From positions 186,001 through 250,000 of the forward strand of contig CAJNYU010003189.1 of assembly GCA_905331475.1 (NCBI GenBank): a stretch of DNA of 64,000 nt, read 5' to 3'. Below are positions 1-10,693 of the stretch, one piece after another. The translations under genes were made by a program, and so were the position numbers. The notes below the pieces were generated by a model that saw nothing but the letters and a program-made list of their open reading frames with translations, did not search any database and had not been told where the DNA came from. This DNA is from Rotaria socialis. Lineage: Eukaryota > Rotifera > Eurotatoria > Philodinida > Philodinidae. Positions within the stretch are counted from its first letter, which is position 1. The number at the start of each line of letters is the position of its first letter.

Positions 1-1857
1 TGATTTAGTACTATTTTGAGATGCATGAGGAGAAAGAAGCTTTCCTTATACTTACTGAACTGCTAGATAGGATGAATGAATGAATCTGCTTATCGTCGTT
101 CCAATGATTTCTAAAACGAAATGGACACAAATGCATATAGAAACCGATAAGGCCGCTCACACACACAGAAAAAACAACGACTGCTTCGCCCTTTTCTGGT
201 ATATCAAATGAACAGAAATAATAAGCTATATGCACACGTACACCCATGCGTCCTCATGATACCGTTATTCAACTAACGAAAATCGTTTTTCTCTTCTCTC
301 TCTCTCTCTCTCTTCATTCTTTTCTTTTCGTCTGCCCAATCAACGGACAAACATACTCACAATATACACATATAGAAAAAGGGCACAAACGAACGAGGTC
401 GATAACTAAACAAACACGTTTTCGTTCAAAAATAGCGTTCATTCGTACATATAGCTGTATGTGCGTGCTTGTCTATGTCCTTTAGACCATCACTACTACT
501 GTGTGCGTTGACCTTCTGTTCTCCTTCGAGGCCAAAAGCAAATGAATGAAACAAAACAAAAAAGAAGAAGAGAAAAATTGCTCTTGGATATGTTGCTCAT
601 CATGTATAAGCAAACGAATAGCGTTCTTTTAAAAAATGAAAAAGAAACGACCAGATGTCGATTGATCTCATATTTATCGGAATCAATGATTCATAAGAAT
701 AACTGCTTTTCTTTTTAATGTGAATAGTCAGAAAAGAGTAAAAAGTAATGCTTGATTAATCACATACAAAAATAAACGAATCACCATCTTCAGTGGGATG
801 TTTTTTTTAAACCTGTAAATTTTCCTTCTATTCAATCAATATATGTATATACAAAGTCAACCAAACGGTTTTCTTTTGATGCCAAGATTAGAAATTTGAA
901 TATAGTGGGGGGATTAAATTCGCGGTGATCAATTGCAGACAGTGGGATCTACGATCGATATAAAAATCGATTATAAGTCAAGGTTATTTATACACTATTA
1001 ATACACAGTTGGCAATAGAACATTGTGCTACACACTGAGTGCGCCATGAATAATACAATCGTAATTGATTGGGATATTATTTTTGTCGTACGATTTATGT
1101 AAATAAATAGAGTAATATCAAGTGCTTTTGTTAATCTCAAGTTGAAGAAAAAAAAGATCATAAGAATCGATATTAAGTAGATTTTCCCAATTAGTTGGAT
1201 TACTACTCCTGAAGTAAAAATCGATGTTATATATATATATATATGTTTTTCTTACTTGACAACAGGTCAAGTTTCTTCCATGAGAGATCAACAATAGCAC
1301 TTCAGCATATCGTATTTGTTTTCATTATTCGCATGAAGAAAAAGCGTCTTTTTTTGTATTCTATGATTTTGATTAAGTGAACGAAGATACTATATAAACA
1401 ATTAGCATTCAACCTGACTTACTTATAGTAGTCTGACATATGATGATAAATTACTGTATGTATACAATGAATCATCTGTGAGTTTATTTTTCTTAGCCAT
1501 ATTATTGTTAGCTATCATAGAAGATGATTCGTGAACAAAGAATTTTTCTTGGTGCTTTTCTAATGTTTCAGAAGCTTGATAAAAATTACTGCACCATTTC
1601 ATCGTGAAATGAATGTACAAAAAAAAAGATTGATGAGATGATGAAAGAAAAGNNNNNNNNNNATTTAATGGCAAAAAAAAAAACCCGAACTAACATATTT
1701 TGTCCCCCCCCCCCCCTATGACGGAATGAAATCAAACAATATAGAACATAAAAGTACTGCGTTTGTTTGAATATGTGTGTCTATAGTTTATCTGATCAGC
1801 TACTCTGTCATGTTATCTATCAACAACAAATAAAACGAGTGGGAAAAACGCTCACTG
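1..1857. other. Gene-poor stretch with assembly gap
   Basis: I see no convincing exon on either strand. The stretch holds a CT microsatellite near 290-312, many A/T runs and a 10-N gap at 1653-1662, followed by a run of 13 C at 1704-1716. The C run beside a fixed-length gap suggests sequencing or assembly failure at a homopolymer. Confidence 0.6.
1653..1662. other. Assembly gap (10 N)
   Basis: Ten consecutive Ns, with a 13-base C run about 40 bases downstream. The true length is unknown. The other 10-N gap (22227-22236) also adjoins a C run. Confidence 0.95.
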
Positions 1858-2894
1858 ATGTACATTTACAAGTGCTGCGATTCTATCATAGTCAGGGAAA
1901 TTAAGAAAGGCAATGAATATATGCAAAAAATGTTTTTAATGTTACAAAGCAAGTCACGTTACAAATTCGATCGATGTCGATTGCTGGGTGGTGTGAGCAA
2001 GAAAACATCTATTGTTTTAAAATTTGATTATGACTGTGTCATTTATGTCAACGATATGGATCCTTCATTTGAGAAGATTCTGGAAGAATGGGAGACGATC
2101 ATCGCCATGGGTATGAACCAAATTGCCGGTGAAACAAAAGTCACAGCGTATAGCATTCAATTTGAAGTAGATGGATTTCAGTTTGATATCATTCTAGTAT
2201 CATTGAATATTTGGCAGTTAAAGCAGGACAGGAAGAAGAGATATTGCGTGCATTTCGTTGTTTTTTAAATCGTCTGACCAAATATTAGCAGATTGATATA
2301 ATATTCTTGAACTTTTATGACCACAAATTAGTTTCAACTTGTGATAAACCATACTTAATGGATCCAACAAATCCATACAATAATATTTTTGCTAATCTAC
2401 CACATCGATTCCTACCCATATTAGCAACACATTCAAAAGAAATGCTGCAACGTTTGGGAAAATGTGAAACTAACTCTGTCGGTGAGTTTGAAAAGTTGTG
2501 CGATTCTCAGCCTGATCTGCATACCTTGTTTCGTTCTCAGATGAACAGAAATCGTATTGATACAATTATGGGTGTCTCGCAAAACTGTAATGAGAAGTCC
2601 AAACGATTAATTGTGCGTCGAAACACTTTTCATTCAAAGATTCTTGAAAACATTAAAAATTTGATGAATTTTTTGCGAAAATACATAGTGACTATTGTCC
2701 ATAACAAATCTGAAGAAGACATTGAGGAAAATACAAAACAAGTAGCTGAATGATTTCTAAATCGTTTGTTGTACAAAGAAGATCATCATCAATGGGTAAC
2801 AACAGACAAAAAGCAAGAAGATTGCGATATTACATTTATTTTTCTGTTGAACACGGCAAAAACAGATGTCTTGTATATTTCAATGACTCAATAA
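1858..2894 (+). pseudogene. OAS/cGAS-like nucleotidyltransferase, disrupted
   Basis: The first segment (1858-2268) shows the nucleotidyltransferase-fold signature of the 2'-5'-oligoadenylate synthase / cGAS / Mab-21 superfamily. A Gly-Gly pair at residues 44-45 is followed by D-Y-D at 57-59 and a third Asp at 110 in FQFDIIL, fitting the metal-binding triad. After about 2200 the similarity continues in another frame, which implies a frameshift. That frame has an in-frame TAG at 2286-2288, then a stretch with the DPTNPYNN motif, which resembles the C-terminal helical domain of OAS. It meets a TGA at 2751-2753 and runs on, protein-like, to TAA at 2892-2894, where AATAAA overlaps the stop. OAS enzymes make oligoadenylates in response to double-stranded RNA; activity here is unlikely given three lesions. 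Sequencing error or unusual splicing could explain one lesion but hardly all. Family call fair, pseudogene call fairly firm. Confidence 0.6.
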
Positions 2895-3862
2895 AGCTTT
2901 TTCAACTGAGTAAACACATTTAATTGTACTAGGATACATCTTCTGACTGCATATTTATGAATGTGGGGAACGGTTGGTGCCTCTTTTACTTTCAGTCATG
3001 TTCATAGTGGTTCAATATTTAATAGATTCCTTTACATGTCGATAGATTGCACCTGATCAATAGAACTATTTATTGAATTTAAGAAACTAAATGATTTAAA
3101 TTTATTTATAAGCTATTGTGATGATCAAGAACTCGATAAACAGTATGTAGTGTAATATATAAATATAGCAATTTTGCAAAATGAACATCATGAGTATTAG
3201 ATGGTTTATAAAAACAAATTTTAAGAAATTTTTCGGTTTAATTTTTTCTGACGCAAAAAGCAAATGCCGTGATATTTGCATCAGAAACAAAATATAACTG
3301 TTATATTAAATGAAATCAGGCAAACTTCTGTCATTTTGATAGATAGATATTGAATTCTTAATCTATGTCATGTATCAATGACATTGAATTGGAAACTGAG
3401 AATAATAAACAATTGCTTTTTTCTTATATCATTCAAGTCGTTATTAATATGATTTGAATGGTCAAAATACATCATTCCGATACACAATCTTCTCGAAACA
3501 AATCAGATGTATTTGCACAATACTTCTGTGTTCTCCAATCTTGCGTTACAACAACTTGCGTAACCGGCTTCCTAAACCTAATGCGACACAGAGTTTGACC
3601 TTTGATACGTATCAAAAGACGAATCATATGAAGAGACACCCACACAAAACCTAAAACAAGGATTTGCGCGAACGAAAGCTAGAACAAACTATATGCGCCC
3701 AAATTTTTATTAGTTCTTTGAAAAGTATCCATAAGTTAAATCTGTTCTCAATTTTCTTTCATTAACCATTGAGTGCCCACCCTATTCCATGCGAGTCGAT
3801 ACATATCATTGGGATTTCCTGTCTTATGCCTTACTCGATACGTAGAGTTCGACAGAGAGTCT
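2895..3862. other. Intergenic, contains one inverted-repeat arm
   Basis: AT-rich sequence between the nucleotidyltransferase relic and the 3' end of the minus-strand LRR gene. The only structure seen is the arm at 3387-3473, which recurs inverted at 4256-4342. Confidence 0.5.
3387..3473 (+). repeat. 87-bp inverted repeat, arm 1
   Basis: By eye this is identical over 87 bp to the reverse complement of 4256-4342. The partner arm ends directly at the lone N at 4343, so the pair may be an assembly join rather than a genomic palindrome. Confidence 0.9.
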
Positions 3863-6800
3863 TCAAAACTTGCGTGCTTGATTCTCTCTTACTCGATCAG
3901 CTATGCGTTCCGCTACATTGTCTCCGATATTATTGTCAGAGATATTGAGTGTCGTGAGTGTCTGTATCAAAAGAAGGTTAATACTGTATACTATAGGTGA
4001 AGATTGATTGACCGTCACTTTGTTAATAGCTAAGGCATTGACGAGATGCCCGGCTCCGCCTTCACCGATTCCATTCCATGAAATATCGAGTGTCGTGAGT
4101 GTCTGTATCAAAAGAACGTTAACAATGTATGCTATAGGTGAAGATTGATTGAGCGTCACTTTGTTATTTTCTAAGGCACTGGCTAGATGTCCAACACCCT
4201 CGTTACCGATACTATTCCTATCGAGATTGAGTGTCGTGAGTGTCTGTATCAAAAGGATGTATTTTGACCATTCAAATCATATTAATAACGACTTGAATGA
4301 TATAAGAAAAAAGCAATTGTTTATTATTCTCAGTTTCCAATTNGATTGATTGAGCGTCACTTTGTTATTATCTAAGGCATTGGCTAGACGTTCAGCTCCG
4401 TCGTTACCGATATCATTGGCATAGAGATTGAGTGTCGTGAGTGTCTGTATCAAAAGGATGTTAACAATGTATGCTATAGGTGAAGATTGATTGAACGTCA
4501 CTTTGTTATTAGCTAAGACCTTGGCTAGATGTTTAGCACCGTCTTTATCGATATTATTCGCAGAGACATGGAGTATCGTGAGTGTCTGTTTCAAAAGAAG
4601 GTTAACAATGTATGCTATACGTGAAGATTGATTGAGCGTCACTTTGTTATTAGCTAAGGCATCGGCTAGATGTCTGGCTCCGTCGTCACCGACCATATTG
4701 AGAGAGATATCGAGTGTCGTGAGTGTCTGTAATTATCTAAGACATTGAAGATCATTAAATGAGATAGAGCGATATAGCATGATTTTCGTCGTTATGGATG
4801 CTTAATGCGTCATACGTTTTCGGGGCTGCTCCAACTCTAATTTCACTGTAGAACAGATTCAGTCTGTACTGAGGATGTATGGATATATGGGAAAAGAATA
4901 GCATTGAATGTGTTAGATCTTGATGGAGGGCGGCATGAGAGCGAATTTGGCTAGTGGCCGGCATTCGCATGTGGTGTGTGGTTTACTGCTGCAGAGTTTA
5001 AATATGGCATTTGGAGCTCGAATCTGACGGCTTTAGATTTCGCGCGCATTATTTTAGATGGAGTGGAACGAACTGATACGTGATCGATAGCTTTCTAGTA
5101 TGGCTCAATAATAAATGATTTTTTTCTGATGTGCATAACTGCGATGATATTTAGAAGATAACGTATAACATTGTAGTTATATAGTACCAAGGGAGAAACA
5201 TCGGATGTTTGAATGATATTAAACTTCGGTTAAACCGCATATCTGGCTACTTAGAAAATATGAAATGTTCATCCCTGAGGATAGCTGAGAAGTCGAGTAC
5301 TCGATCGGTTTTAATAGGTTTTGTACGATGAAAGTGAGGGCTAGTGGTTTTGTTACTTGCGGGTGTTGGTAGTCAAAAAATTGAATAAAGTGGGTAAATA
5401 GTTTTGAGGTGGGTGGATCGACCGCTGGAACAGGTTGATTCTGCGAGAATCATGGGATACATCTTATAAACAACTCACTGCCAAGGTTCAGTAGATGGCC
5501 GTATTTAGCCAGCAGTGACTTCACGCAAATACAATGGTAGCATTATCAGTTGTTGCTAAACTCATTAGAAAATTTCTTGATTAAACAGAAGGCTTTTGTC
5601 TATTGGGGTCATATGTCAGTAACTCATGTTTTTTAATTGGCGCGAATCATGCAACATGTTGTAATAGGGTAGTATGCCTGTCTGCTTGTACCCTCCATAA
5701 TCCGTTAATAAATAGTGAAAAATATATCATGGCAATTTTTGGAAGCGGTATAATTTTGCTCTTTTAGTTTCATCCTCTCTGATGAGTGTGCCGATATTGA
5801 TGGCACGCTTCGATGATTCTCCTTCCTCTTCCTTCTATTCTCTTTCCATTATTGCAATATATCTCTCTCCTATATATACGTGTGTTATGTATGAAGTTGT
5901 TACACTCTGGATATGTGAATAAACGAATAAACATCATTGTCGTGAGTGGCTGTAAGCTACTCCATCTCTATCCAGTTTGTTATTACGATATAAACTCAAC
6001 AGAGTCGTATTTATCGTTACAATGAGAATGGAGTTTTCCCTCTATCGATACATTATGAATTTGCATGTTTTATAATTGTAGGCAATAGGTTTTTCAGAAA
6101 AATGCGATCAACAATACAGGTTGATAACTTCCGAGTATACATGGTAGAGTAAAATTTCTGAGAGCAAGAGCGTTGCATAATTATATTTTACCGCATTTCT
6201 GAGAATTGCATAGTAAGCCACTATTTCCATATCAACATCGGTCAATGCCATGAATTTCAGTGATAAATCTTCCCTATCATGGTGATTGGCAATTATTTCT
6301 TCGAGCCTTGGGTTTCGAGATCGAGGGGGTGGTGGTGGTGGTGCTAAAAAGAACAATGGAAATCTACATATTTAAATATAATTTGAAAACATTATATGCC
6401 TATCTCTAATAGCTTTTGTTTCTCATACAGACGCTATAGCAGCTATCTATACACTGATCGGATAAATTCGAAAGACATAACCTCAATGAAAGAGAGACGG
6501 ACTGTTGCCTATTAAATATAACCAATTTAAACGCGAGTATGACACATTTTAGTAGTACGCAGGCAACATTCATACTAATAAAGCCATAAATGAAAAGAAA
6601 CTGTCGACTTCATCTGACTGTACTGATCAGAATAATCCAATGACTTTTTAACCTTCAGCTATTTCATGTCACTGCAAGTGAGTTACTTCAGTTTATCGAC
6701 AAAAATGACTGCAAAATCATAGCAATGTCAATACATCTATTGACATGAACTAGCAAATATCAGCTCTAAATCGGTGTAAAAAAAAGCGCACTTCATTATA

Positions 6801-9800
6801 TTACTTGCAATGTTGGTGCGACTATAGCTGAAATGCATATATATACAGAGGGATATACGTATATAAAACAGAGTAATATCCAAAATAACCATCCTCATGC
6901 ATAATTTTAGATCCAAAAGCCTCTGCACACAGTTTTCTCGCAATATCCTTCAATTCAGTCCGTTTTCAGTTCCAATTTGAAATTACAGTGTTACTCTCGA
7001 TTTCAATTTTCTTACATGTCATTTATCGCTGAGTTTGCTATATGTAATAAACTTGAAATCGTTATATATAACTGTAAGTGAGATCGATATAATATATAAA
7101 ATGTTTTAGTCATTCGGACTCCTCTGAGACAGCAAATCAAAACGAATTCAACTAATTCTAGTGCATGAATTCAAGTGCAATATACTATATGAATTCGTAG
7201 GGTGGCTCTTATCGAAAGTAACTTACACTGAATAGGAAAACTATTACTATTCTCAATGGCCTAACTGAAAAATTCAATAATTAAATGTATAAATTGCTTA
7301 CTTTCTGGTTCGATATTTTGTGGCAAGCTCATGAAACTAAAACTAAGAGATATAAAAAGCATATATACATGATAGAACTAATTGCTTGTGTGTATTTTCC
7401 ATTGCTGATTCATGTGAAGGCAACATAGTCTGAAAGGATTAGTCTCAATATTGAAAAATATTAATGTGAAGACAAATAGTACACCTCGAGAATATCGTTG
7501 ATGATATCCTGATTCATTAGACTTGGCTCTGTTTGAAAGGTATTAGTTACCATCACTGGATTTTCGTGCATTGTCGTGTTCTCCTGAATATCAGTTGATA
7601 AAGTGAACTGGAAACTAAATTCGTTCATAGCTTACTGTTTGGTCCGCCGTCTTCATTCTTTTGGTTTTGCTAATTTTTATGTGATTCGCTGTTGTGTAGT
7701 TAATATCACGATCTGAATTAATAGCAAAAGATAATTTTTGATAGATAAACACTGTAAAGGCTGAGTGTCCACAAGAAAAAAACTAATCGAAATTTCATAA
7801 AATGGAAATATGCAGATTTTATGTATATTGTTTCATTTCGATTAGTCTGATAACTGTGAACGACACTAATTTTTATCTAACTTTAATAGCATAATCGCTT
7901 AAGTTATGAGTTCATGTTGTTTTGAAATGAATTGTTTTCATTTTTAGAATTCAAGTTTTGCTCAAAAAGTAATATGTCTCACTGGACTGAAAAGTCAATT
8001 GTTTTGTTAATATGAATTATACTTACAGTTTGTACTTTGATATATAATAGTGTCTTCAACGTGAACTTGGTTTAGATCGGAGAAGTCAATTATCGGAGAA
8101 GGGTTTTTCGTTGAAGTTTCCTCAGTCCAATTAAAACCATCCACATTCAGATTACGAAGAGTTGCCCGGGGTGCATTCAAGATGAGTTCATTGCCTACCC
8201 CATTGTTTACTGAAATCAATGGTTGCTTACAGAGGATATCAAATAGCTGTTGTATGTGAACGAATTCATTTCGAGCTCTATTGATTTCGAATTCATCGAT
8301 TTCATCCTTTTCTAACTGTTTCTTCATCACATCACTAACTTTTGTTTCCATGTGATTCGCCAAAGACCTTATCAAGTGTTCTCTATTAAAATTGACAAGT
8401 CCATGAAGTCGATCAACTTCCATTTGAAATTCCTTATATTGTTGGTTGATTTTATCTTGTATCATTTTCATCCAAGATTTAAACTGGTTTAAACAATGCT
8501 CTCGACCACTATTTATGTTCAATGATAATAATTTTTCATAAAGTTGCTAAAATAACCAGATACAATCTAACGTAGGACGATTGAAAGATTACTGATGAGC
8601 CAAAAATCGTGGACATTTATAGGATGTTTAGCGTGAAAAATTCAGCGAATGATTCAATGATTTATTAAAATATTAGAAAGTGTAAAGCAGAGATGCGATC
8701 GGTTAAGGATTTTTTTAAACCGATCCGAACCGAGCTGAACCGATTTTTATTTTTAACTATTTTTTAACCGAGCTGAATCGAACCGAATTAGCATTTAACC
8801 GAGTCGAACCGATTCCAACCGAAAAGTTTGTACAATTTTCAAATTTCTTCAAGGAACTTATGATGTTATTAGGAAGTTTGTCTTAAAAACTGATAATTGC
8901 TGTACACTATAGATAAATTCATTTATCCAGCTTTAGTAAAAATAAATGCGAAAACCTCGGATTTAAATCCGAGTGTTATGTGTACTTCAAAAAGTAAAAA
9001 GGTATATTCACTTTGTTTTTTTATCACTAAATTGCAAGGAAAAAATACAGGCGTGCTAAGTTAGCATGGACCACACTGTATGCGACCATATATATCCGGT
9101 GACCACTGACTCTACTCTCAGAATTGTATAATATCTTTAGAAATCACAGAAATTGAGTTCAGATTCGTGTTTAGCTTAGAAAACTGGGTAAGAAGACTTA
9201 TTTTTGAATGGATTTGCGTTTGTATCTAGCAGGATTACGATCGTACGCAACCTCATGAATCTATAAGAGATATGTGATAGATACAGGCATCAGTATTTTC
9301 CTAATAAATCACTAATATTAATAGTTATCGAGTTCGGGTTTTTACCTTTCGATAGTCCTTTTGACTAGCTACACAACCAGGCATTTGTAAAACCCAAAAA
9401 CTACTGATCATCTGAAACATATCTAGGCAATTCGGTTTCCGGTTGCAGTTTTTGTGCATTTTGAGAACTTTTTCAGGTGATGTTTTGTTAGAAAGCTACG
9501 ATTAATATACACTTATGTTTAGAGCGCCATCTGTTTGTGCTTTTTGTTTTGTTTAATCATTGTTCTCTTTAAACAGAGCAAAACGGGAAAATGTGATAAA
9601 ACGGTTAAAGGAACTTCGAACCGATTTAGTTTTCAAAAATTTTTAAGCGCACCGAAATCGGTTCGATCGGTTCGGTCCGGTTTGGTTAGAAATCGACTTT
9701 AGTCGCATCCCTGGTGTAAAGCTTCGGTAAAAGCTGTTGTGAACAGTTAAACGAACTAACGAAAGTCTCCAAAAGTACTTAACTGTAGTATTTTCAAATA

Positions 9801-10693
9801 GAAATAAATTTCTCATTCATCGTAGATATCAACACCACTAACCTTAGCTTCTTCTAGTAAACATCGTAGTTCTTCTTTTACAGTTTGCTGATGTTTTGAG
9901 CCATGCTTGAGACAAAAAGTCGATGAACAATGAGTGCATTGATATGTGGCTCGATTGCAACACCTCTCACCATTCTCCGGTAAAAATCGATATTCACATG
10001 TTTTCATGTCTATCGTTGTGTTGTTATTGAGCGTAGTTTCGCAGAATGTATCCGTCGATGTGCCTTAATTATAATTACTCTTTATTCTGTATTGCAATAT
10101 ATGTGAATGAATGACTTATTAAAACTCTATCAACAAAATAAGAATTATTTGACATATTTACCCGGGACTGTAATAGATATCGAAGATCTACCAATACCCA
10201 CTTGATTTATGGGTTCGATGTTGTCATATGTGCATTCTGATGATTTATTAGTAGAAATTACCCTAATATTTTGTCCAATTTGATGTGATAGCATTGGCTT
10301 CCTGTGATCACCATCTAAAATTATTTAAAAAATAAGAATTTCTTTGATTAAGTTGCTCCTGTTGAGTAACAACCGACCGAAATCATCAAGAGTGCTCAAC
10401 ACTTCGTCATATTCTTGAGTAGAAGCCGCATTCGTAGGATTGTAAGACATATTCCTAGAGTTTTCTGTTGATAAAGATGCTGATGGTTGATGAAAAGTTG
10501 TAATGGTCTGTGTAACCGGTTGTCGTTTATTCTCCGTAAGATGTCGAGCACAGAGACCTTTTCGTTGAGCTTGTTTCTCACAATTATGAACAGAGCAGAG
10601 TCGTCGAAGCCTGTTTTTGACCAATTTGCTCTTAACTTGAGCTTCAACTAAGGGTTTCACACGTCCTATGCTTTGAATCGTTTCATTTGACAT
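3863..10693 (-). CDS. Zinc-finger/B-box-like, coiled-coil, LRR protein
   Basis: Exons read on the minus strand: 10693-10378, 10314-10162, 10063-9843, 8546-8027, 7712-7636, 7583-7485, about 7429-7379, about 7336-7302, 6343-6192, then LRR exons 4726-4643, 4585-4502, 4444-4361, 4243-4160, 4102-4019 and 3961-3863 (stop). Reading phase holds at every junction except around 7379-7302, where I could not find the exact splice. The protein is about 710 residues. It has a C-X4-C-X9-C-X2-H motif near residues 33-51, a B-box-like cluster near 179-214 (CTHC, then CLKHGSKH), a charged helical coiled-coil region, a run of six prolines, and NLRC3-like 28-residue leucine-rich repeats. Such proteins usually recognise ligands or scaffold ubiquitin or immune signalling; the role here is inferred. 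The intron at 8547-9842 contains a hAT element and that at 4244-4360 contains the inverted insert. One gene or two fused models cannot be told without RNA data. Confidence 0.6.
3962..4726 (-). repeat. Tandem 141-bp LRR exon plus intron cassettes
   Basis: Intron starts recur at 3962, 4103, 4244, 4445, 4586 and 4727. The period is 141 bp, except where the inverted insert lengthens one unit. Each cassette is an 84-nt exon (28 codons beginning TLT, ending NNK or ANK) plus a 57-nt intron beginning GTGACG and ending in CAG. The introns lack in-frame stops, so conceptual translation runs through them. Hand comparison of neighbouring units gives about 3 differences in 57 intron bases but 13-14 in 84 exon bases. 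Confidence 0.85.
4256..4342 (-). repeat. 87-bp inverted repeat, arm 2, abutting a lone N
   Basis: Exact reverse complement of 3387-3473. It replaces about 40 nt of the middle of one LRR intron: intron bases up to about 4258 and from 4344 match the sister introns, and the insert lies between. The lone N at 4343 marks its end. Confidence 0.9.
4727..6191 (-). other. Long intron before the LRR exon array
   Basis: This lies between the LRR cap exon (6343-6192) and the first 28-codon LRR exon. No full LRR unit is visible. At about 5936-5952 the minus strand has TTACAG followed by CCACTCACGACA, which resembles an LRR exon start whose remainder has decayed. A small hairpin CACTGC...GCAGTG lies at about 5471-5516. 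At 1465 nt the intron is very long for this genome and may hide a lost repeat unit or an old insertion. Confidence 0.4.
8688..9713. mobile_element. Non-autonomous hAT element, 1026 bp
   Basis: The left end CAGAGATGCGA and the inverted right end CAGGGATGCGA form terminal inverted repeats. Perfect 8-bp target duplications GTGTAAAG flank it at 8680-8687 and 9714-9721. CAG-type termini with an 8-bp duplication are diagnostic of the hAT superfamily. Subterminal regions carry repeated AACCGA-type motifs on both sides (8700-8825 and 9600-9690), a plausible transposase-binding array. No transposase ORF is present, so it depends on an enzyme encoded elsewhere. It sits inside an intron of the LRR gene. 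Confidence 0.9.

Noticed and set aside
246..485. Plus-strand open frame with hydrophobic start
   Set aside because: Built on a CT microsatellite; no splice sites, domain or codon pattern supports it.
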